Shown in pieces: positions 60,025 to 64,000 of a DNA stretch of 64,000 bases. The notes beneath the pieces were generated by a model. The model did not search any database, was not told the origin of the DNA, and was given only the letters and a program-made list of their open reading frames with translations. How positions within the stretch are numbered: the first letter of the stretch is position 1; every line of letters starts with the position of its first letter. The DNA comes from Antrihabitans stalactiti (lineage in GTDB: Bacteria; Actinomycetota; Actinomycetes; Mycobacteriales; Mycobacteriaceae): contig NZ_VCQU01000003.1 in NCBI RefSeq assembly GCF_012932915.1, positions 186,001 to 250,000 on the forward strand, given 5' to 3'. The position numbers were made by a program, and so were the translations under genes.

Positions 60025-62130
60025 CTAGTGGTCGATCAGTTGGGCAATGACCGCTGAGAGCTGGTCCGCGTTGCGGCACTCGTGCATCGTGATCGCCGCG
60101 CTGTATTCGGCGGCGGCAGAATCGCCGCTGCCCCAGCGTTGCCGTGGTTCCGGATTGAGCCAATGTGCGCCGTTGGTGGTGGCGACCAAGCGGCGCAATA
60201 CGTCCACGCGGGGGTCGTAGAAGTTGCCCCGCGCGTCCCCGATCACCAGCATTGAGGTTTTGGCGGTGCCCGCGTTCGAATACTCGGACTCGAAGTTCGC
60301 CAGCGTCTGGCCATAGTTCGATCTGCCGTCGATTTCGATGGCGGCCTCGGTCCGTAGTCGGCCGATCGCGGCGTTGAGGTCGGTTCCCGGTTTGAACAAG
60401 TCCGTGACTTCGTCGACGGTGTCGATGAAAGCGAAGATCCGGACGCGAGAGAACGCGGTCCGCAGGGCGTCGACGAGGATCAAGGTGAAGTAGCTCCACT
60501 CCGACACCGAGCTAGACATGTCGCACAGGACGATGAGTTCGGGTTTGGACAGGCGCGGCCGCCGCCGGACCAGCGTGATCGGGACTCCGCCGGTGGACAT
60601 CGATTTGCGCATCGTGCGGCGCATGTCGATTTCCCCTGCGCGGGCGCGTCGGCGCTGGGAAGCTTCGCGGCTCGCCAGCACCCGACCGAGTTCGACGACC
60701 GCGCGCCGGACTGCTGCCAATTCAGACGTATCGATCTCGTCGGAATCGTCGGCGCGCGTGGTCTTCGGGACCGCGTATTCCGCGACGCGCTCCTTGCCTC
60801 TCCGCTGCGCCACGCGCCGATTCGTCTCCGCCACGATTGCCCGCCGCAGCCCTTCCACCCGCGACCGCGCGGTCCGCGAGGCGATCATGGAATTGAGATC
60901 CGACGGTGGTAGCGCATCCGCTAGATCGAGAGCAACGTCTTCCGCGGTCTGGTCGAGATCGATTGCCCGAACGACCTGCAATGCTGAGAACGACGGTCCG
61001 TCGAGGCTTTGGTATTCGCCGAACTGTGAGACCAGGTCGGCGGCAAGGTCGCTCAGTGTCTGGTTCGGATCGCGATCGCCGGCATCGAGTTCGGCCAGCA
61101 CCTTCGATGGTTCGCTCGGTCCGTCGGGTTTCGGCGGCCGAACCTTGTCGGGAAACCACAATTCGAAGAGCGCCCGGAAGGTGGGCAACTGCACCTCACG
61201 GTGAACAAGCGTGCAGCTCAACGCCTCTCGGACTTGGTCGCGATCGCTGAGCTCGATACATAGCAGTGCCCGGACGGCGTCGACCAGCCCCGAAGGTCCG
61301 CACGGCAAACCGTTGTCTCGCAGGGCGTCGACGAATCGGATCGTGTACGCGACCAAACTCGGCTTCGCTGTGGCGATGAGCGAATCCGACCACGGGTGTC
61401 CGGCCGTCAGTCCTCGCATCGCCGAGGTCAACCGGCGATCGACGTCGGGAACGTGGTGCTCGAGGATCCGCCGTTCCATTGCCGCGTCGGGATTGGGGAG
61501 GTGGAGAAAATGGCAGCGGCGGCGCAGGGCGTCCGACAGCTCGCGCTGGCCGCCGGACGTGACGATCACGAGCGGGCGACGCGTGGCAGTGATGGTCCCG
61601 AACTCGGCGACTGTGACGCTGAAGTCGCTCAGCACCTCCAACAGCAGCGCGTCGAATTCGATTTGGGCCTTGTCTATTTCGTCGATCAGCAGCACGGTTG
61701 GTAGCTCACCGCGGATTGCCGCGAGCAACGGTCGCTCGAGCAGAAACTCTTCGGCGAAGATGTCCGGGATCGAGGTACTCGAAGTCTGCAGGCGCAGGAT
61801 CTGTTTCGCGTGGTTCCACGCATAGAGCGCGTCCGCCTCGTCTACACCTTCGTAGCACTGCACGCGAATCAGTCGCGCACCCGCAGCCTTGGCGACCGTC
61901 ACCGCGAGATCGGTCTTGCCGACTCCAGTGGCGCCTTCGAGCAACAACGCGCGACCGGTCCGGTCGGCCATGCACACCGCCAGCGCGGTCTGATCGCTGG
62001 CTTGGTAGCCCTGCGCGAGAAGGCGCCGGCCCACCTCGCGCGCGTTCGCGAACAACGGTTGCACGGCGGGGTCGGCAGGGCCGCGGGCGTGGTTTGGCTT
62101 CCGATCGCGTCCGCGTGACCACACCACCAC
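60025..62130 (-). CDS. MoxR-type AAA ATPase fused to a VWA domain (CoxD-CoxE-like)
   Basis: 701 residues. The AAA domain has Walker A GATGVGKT (66-73), Walker B VLLIDEID (146-153) and an SGGQRELSDALRRRCHFL sensor region. The middle is a charged, arginine-rich linker. The C-terminal ~160 residues are a VWA domain with the MIDAS start LIVLCDMSSSVSEWSYF. MoxR ATPases usually act with separate VWA proteins to insert cofactors or assemble metalloenzymes; here they are one chain. TAGCCT six bases before the GTG suggests a leaderless message. It is divergent from the HTH-Clp-N gene. Confidence 0.88.
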   Translation of the reverse strand: MVVWSRGRDRKPNHARGPADPAVQPLFANAREVGRRLLAQGYQASDQTALAVCMADRTGRALLLEGATGVGKTDLAVTVAKAAGARLIRVQCYEGVDEADALYAWNHAKQILRLQTSSTSIPDIFAEEFLLERPLLAAIRGELPTVLLIDEIDKAQIEFDALLLEVLSDFSVTVAEFGTITATRRPLVIVTSGGQRELSDALRRRCHFLHLPNPDAAMERRILEHHVPDVDRRLTSAMRGLTAGHPWSDSLIATAKPSLVAYTIRFVDALRDNGLPCGPSGLVDAVRALLCIELSDRDQVREALSCTLVHREVQLPTFRALFELWFPDKVRPPKPDGPSEPSKVLAELDAGDRDPNQTLSDLAADLVSQFGEYQSLDGPSFSALQVVRAIDLDQTAEDVALDLADALPPSDLNSMIASRTARSRVEGLRRAIVAETNRRVAQRRGKERVAEYAVPKTTRADDSDEIDTSELAAVRRAVVELGRVLASREASQRRRARAGEIDMRRTMRKSMSTGGVPITLVRRRPRLSKPELIVLCDMSSSVSEWSYFTLILVDALRTAFSRVRIFAFIDTVDEVTDLFKPGTDLNAAIGRLRTEAAIEIDGRSNYGQTLANFESEYSNAGTAKTSMLVIGDARGNFYDPRVDVLRRLVATTNGAHWLNPEPRQRWGSGDSAAAEYSAAITMHECRNADQLSAVIAQLIDH

Positions 62131-62155
62131 GAGTAGAGGCTACTCACCAGGAATC

Positions 62156-62172
62156 GTCAAGACAGCCTTGAC
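62156..62172. promoter_or_regulatory. Operator 1 (GTCAAG-N5-CTTGAC) upstream of the HTH-Clp-N gene
   Basis: GTCAAG (62156-62161), ACAGC, CTTGAC (62167-62172). It overlaps the -35 element TTGACG of the plus-strand promoter and lies near the -35 region of the divergent AAA-VWA gene. Confidence 0.7.
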
Positions 62173-62197
62173 GCCGAACGGATCGTCAACCTACAGT
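62168..62197 (+). promoter_or_regulatory. Promoter of the HTH-Clp-N gene
   Basis: TTGACG (62168-62173), an 18-base spacer and TACAGT (62192-62197). The ATG follows 6 bases later, so the message would be leaderless. Both boxes are near consensus. Confidence 0.7.
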
Positions 62198-62202
62198 TGA
62201 CG
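62184..62202. promoter_or_regulatory. Operator 2 (CGTCAAC-N5-GTTGACG) at the start of the HTH-Clp-N gene
   Basis: Perfect 7-bp arms around CTACA, centred 29 bases from operator 1. It contains the -10 TACAGT and ends one base before the ATG, so it overlaps the transcription start. Confidence 0.75.
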
Positions 62203-62203
62203 C

Positions 62204-62902
62204 ATGACGACAAAGGTACGGCTCGACGACCTCATCGACGGAATCCGCAACGGATACCCTGACCAACCTCTCGACCAGCTCACTGCGGCAGTCCTTGCGG
62301 CAGAACACTTCACGGAGATCTCCGACCATCTGGTCGGTCACTTCGTGGACCAGGCCAGACGCAGTGGTGCATCGTGGTCGGAGATCGGCTCCAGCTTGGG
62401 CGTGACGAAACAGGCAGCACAGCAGCGGTTTACGCCGCGGGCCGATGCGAACATGTTTGCTCGCTTCACGGAGAAAGCGCGCAAGTCTGTGGTCGAGTCG
62501 CAGGAGGAAGCGCGGAAGGGCAAGCACACCGAGATCCTCGCTGCACACCTCGTGCTCGGACTGCTGGCCGTGCCGGACAGTTTCGCGATGCGCGCTCTCG
62601 CCGAACAAGGCATCACGGCAGCCGCGGTGCGGGCTGCGGCCGAAGCGGTATTGCCTGACGGGAGTTCGAATCCCGCGCCGCCGACGTTGATTCCCTATGC
62701 GAACGAGGGGAAGAAAGCACTGGAACTGACGATTCGGGAGGCTGTGCGCCTTGGCCACAATTACGTCGGGACGGAGCACATTCTGCTCGGCCTCTTGGCC
62801 TATGAAGGCGATGCGCCAGGACCGTTGGTAGAACTGGGCGTCGATGCGGACGCCGTCGAAGCGTTCATCCTCGCCGCACTGGCATCCGTCACGGGAGAGT
62901 AG
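62204..62902 (+). CDS. HTH and Clp-N repeat protein, probable autoregulator
   Basis: 232 residues. Residues ~1-80 hold a helix-turn-helix: HFVDQARRSGASWSEIGSSLGVTKQAAQQRF. The rest is two Clp N-terminal (R) repeats: FARFTEKARKSVVESQEEARKGKHTEILAAHLVLGLLAVPDSFAMRALAEQGI and LIPYANEGKKALELTIREAVRLGHNYVGTEHILLGLLAYEGDAPGPLVELGVD, as in ClpC. There is no AAA domain. It may sense Clp-associated signals or unfolded protein and bind the two palindromes in its own promoter. The end overlaps the convergent YjbR gene by 14 bases. Confidence 0.85.
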   Translation: MTTKVRLDDLIDGIRNGYPDQPLDQLTAAVLAAEHFTEISDHLVGHFVDQARRSGASWSEIGSSLGVTKQAAQQRFTPRADANMFARFTEKARKSVVESQEEARKGKHTEILAAHLVLGLLAVPDSFAMRALAEQGITAAAVRAAAEAVLPDGSSNPAPPTLIPYANEGKKALELTIREAVRLGHNYVGTEHILLGLLAYEGDAPGPLVELGVDADAVEAFILAALASVTGE

Positions 62903-63305
62903 GCCGGTCGATCGACTCGACCAGCTTCTTCGGCGCGAGGATGACGTAGCTTTCGGTCAGCAGTTCGGCGACCTCGTCCCAGTCGACCGAATCACCCAGC
63001 AGCATCCCGACAATGTTCGGCGCCCAGGGCGGGGCAACGAAATCTGGGCCGGCATGCGTCAACGCGTGGAGTTCATCGGCCGAGGCACGAAACGTCAGCA
63101 TCGTCGCCGGACCGTCTGTGCCCGCGACCCGGGCGTAGGCGGCCGGCCAGCCCGCCTCGATTCTGACCACGTGGGCGAAGTTCTTTTTCCGAATACACCA
63201 GCGCGTACCGGCCCAGGCCTGCTCTTCGTAGGCCTCAGGCAGGCCGAGGCAGATCGTCCGAAGCTCGGCCAGCACGTCGGTTGGGATATCTGGGCTCACA
63301 ACCAC
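62889..63305 (-). CDS. YjbR/MmcQ-like DNA-binding-fold protein
   Basis: 138 residues. ICLGLPEAYEEQAWAGTRWCIRKKNFAHVVRI ... FRASADELHALTHAGPDFVAPPWAPNIVGMLLGDSVDWDEVAELLTESYVILAPKKLVESI matches the small YjbR (CyaY-like fold) proteins, with the LPE/WAG and APKKL ends. Its function is unknown. The GTG at 63305 is chosen because TACGCT lies six bases upstream; the product then reads VVVSPDIPTDVL, and GTG 63299 is an alternative. A longer frame to 63497 runs through a terminator and is rejected. Confidence 0.8.
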   Translation of the reverse strand: MVVSPDIPTDVLAELRTICLGLPEAYEEQAWAGTRWCIRKKNFAHVVRIEAGWPAAYARVAGTDGPATMLTFRASADELHALTHAGPDFVAPPWAPNIVGMLLGDSVDWDEVAELLTESYVILAPKKLVESIDRPTLP

Positions 63306-63337
63306 GGTCCGAGCGTACGACGCACCACCGACATTGG

Positions 63338-63381
63338 TCGTGAGTCTTTTAGGAGTCCAGGGACTCCTAAAAGACTCACGA
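63338..63381 (-). terminator. 21-bp perfect hairpin (repeat family copy)
   Basis: TCGTGAGTCTTTTAGGAGTCC, AG, and the exact complement. It follows the stop of the TDO-like gene (63385) by a few bases on the minus strand and precedes the YjbR gene. The core is identical to 59977-60022. Confidence 0.85.
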
Positions 63382-63384
63382 GGG

Positions 63385-64000
63385 TTAGGCGGCTGAGTAG
63401 CCGAACGGGCACCCACGCGTACGGACCGCTGGGTCGAAAACCGGGATCTCGCGAGCAGTCGCGAGATACGGAACTCCTTCGGTGTAGCCGGTGCCACGCC
63501 GTTCGCCGAGCATCGTCAACGCCACGCGGTAGTGAGTCTTGCGCCACCGCTCGAACGTCGTGCCGAAGCGGTGCATTGCTGCCAAGACGGCGTCGTCGGC
63601 AGCGTCCGCCGCGTCGCTGAGATTCGGTAGTCCGGCGATGATTCGTTCCCGTACCTCGGGAACGGAGGAAAAGGCGGGCGAGTCGAGCCGGTCGGGGTCT
63701 GGCATCCGGCACAGGCTCTCGATGAGTTTGTAGTTCCTCGATTGAATAGCGCTGGCGCCGTCGGTGAATTCGCGAAACGTCAGGAAGGCCTCGGGCTGCA
63801 TCGTCGCGACGACCGAGAACAGCAGCGACGCCTCCCGCAACGACTGTTCGGCGGCGTCGATCGCTTGGACCGCGTCATCGCCCTGCCCGATGCGGAGCGC
63901 CTCGATCGCGACTGAAAGACAGACGACGGCCAGCGCGAAAGTCGTTTCGTAGGACTGCAACACGCGGACGAACATGTACTCGTCGTGCACCTGCGAGACG
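63385..64000 (-). CDS. Tryptophan 2,3-dioxygenase-like haem protein (partial, 5' end outside window)
   Basis: At least 205 residues are visible and the frame stays open to the window edge (VSQVHDEYMF), so the real start is outside. Family features: HDEYMFVRVLQSYETTFALAV, the FLTFREFTDGASAIQSRNYKLIESL helix, FERWRKTHYRVALTMLGERRGTGYTEGVPYL with the haem-ligand His in KTHYRV and the GTG-T-GV-YL loop. In true TDO the first motif reads xHQxxE with an active-site His; here it is Leu (VLQSYE). It may therefore be a related haem enzyme with a different reaction. Confidence 0.75.
   Translation of the reverse strand, partial: VSQVHDEYMFVRVLQSYETTFALAVVCLSVAIEALRIGQGDDAVQAIDAAEQSLREASLLFSVVATMQPEAFLTFREFTDGASAIQSRNYKLIESLCRMPDPDRLDSPAFSSVPEVRERIIAGLPNLSDAADAADDAVLAAMHRFGTTFERWRKTHYRVALTMLGERRGTGYTEGVPYLATAREIPVFDPAVRTRGCPFGYSAA

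Noticed and set aside
1-64000. Search for tRNA, rRNA, IS elements and prophage genes
   Set aside because: No tRNA-like T-loop with acceptor stem, no transposase motif or terminal inverted repeats with target duplication, and no phage structural genes were recognised by reading.

Overview
The window is high-GC DNA from an actinomycete of the Mycobacteriales, most likely Rhodococcus or a close relative. The evidence is a SigM / MurJ-pseudokinase / DUF6049 / MutT4 / PcnA block with the same gene order as the M. tuberculosis Rv3912-Rv3907c region beside oriC, a complete mce operon with Mce-associated proteins, a Zmp1-like M13 peptidase, and many GTG starts and leaderless genes. No rRNA, tRNA, CRISPR array, transposase or phage gene was recognised.

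Layout. 1-12.6 kb: anti-sigma factor (cut by the window edge), sigM, murJ, a DUF6049-like protein and mutT4 on the minus strand, with pcnA divergent. This block is interrupted between sigM and murJ by about 3 kb of accessory genes: a SnoaL-like protein, a TetR regulator, a broken FAD-linked oxidase and a methyltransferase. 12.6-24.2 kb: mixed housekeeping and accessory genes, namely membrane proteins, a PRC-barrel stress protein, an MFS carrier, a candidate ribbon-helix-helix protein with a 22-bp operator, an ABC-F ATPase behind a probable translational attenuator, aroQ, glycerate kinase, an acyl-CoA dehydrogenase and a PlsC acyltransferase. 24.3-39.5 kb: two pirins, a DUF4190 protein, an M13 peptidase, a Ser/Thr kinase, an esterase, secreted proteins, an MFS pump with ilvD, a secreted serine protease, a class III adenylyl cyclase and an SDR.

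39.8-50.7 kb is one mce locus: yrbEA-yrbEB-mceABCDEF with 1-4 base overlaps at most joins, a hairpin terminator, three Mce-associated membrane proteins, and a final intrinsic terminator buried in the 3' end of the convergent rnhA. 51.5-60 kb: a DUF445 membrane protein, then a TetR-controlled set of patatin, flavin monooxygenase, SDR and a second flavin monooxygenase with tightly overlapping genes, followed by an acyl-CoA synthetase. This looks like an inducible catabolic or lipid-modifying pathway. 60-64 kb: a fused MoxR-AAA/VWA protein divergent from an HTH-Clp-N protein across two matching operators, a YjbR-like protein, and a tryptophan-dioxygenase-like haem protein cut by the right edge.

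Recurring themes are TAnnnT -10 boxes 6-8 bases before start codons (leaderless transcription), many convergent gene pairs with overlapping 3' ends, and a family of GTGAGTCTTT hairpins used as terminators.
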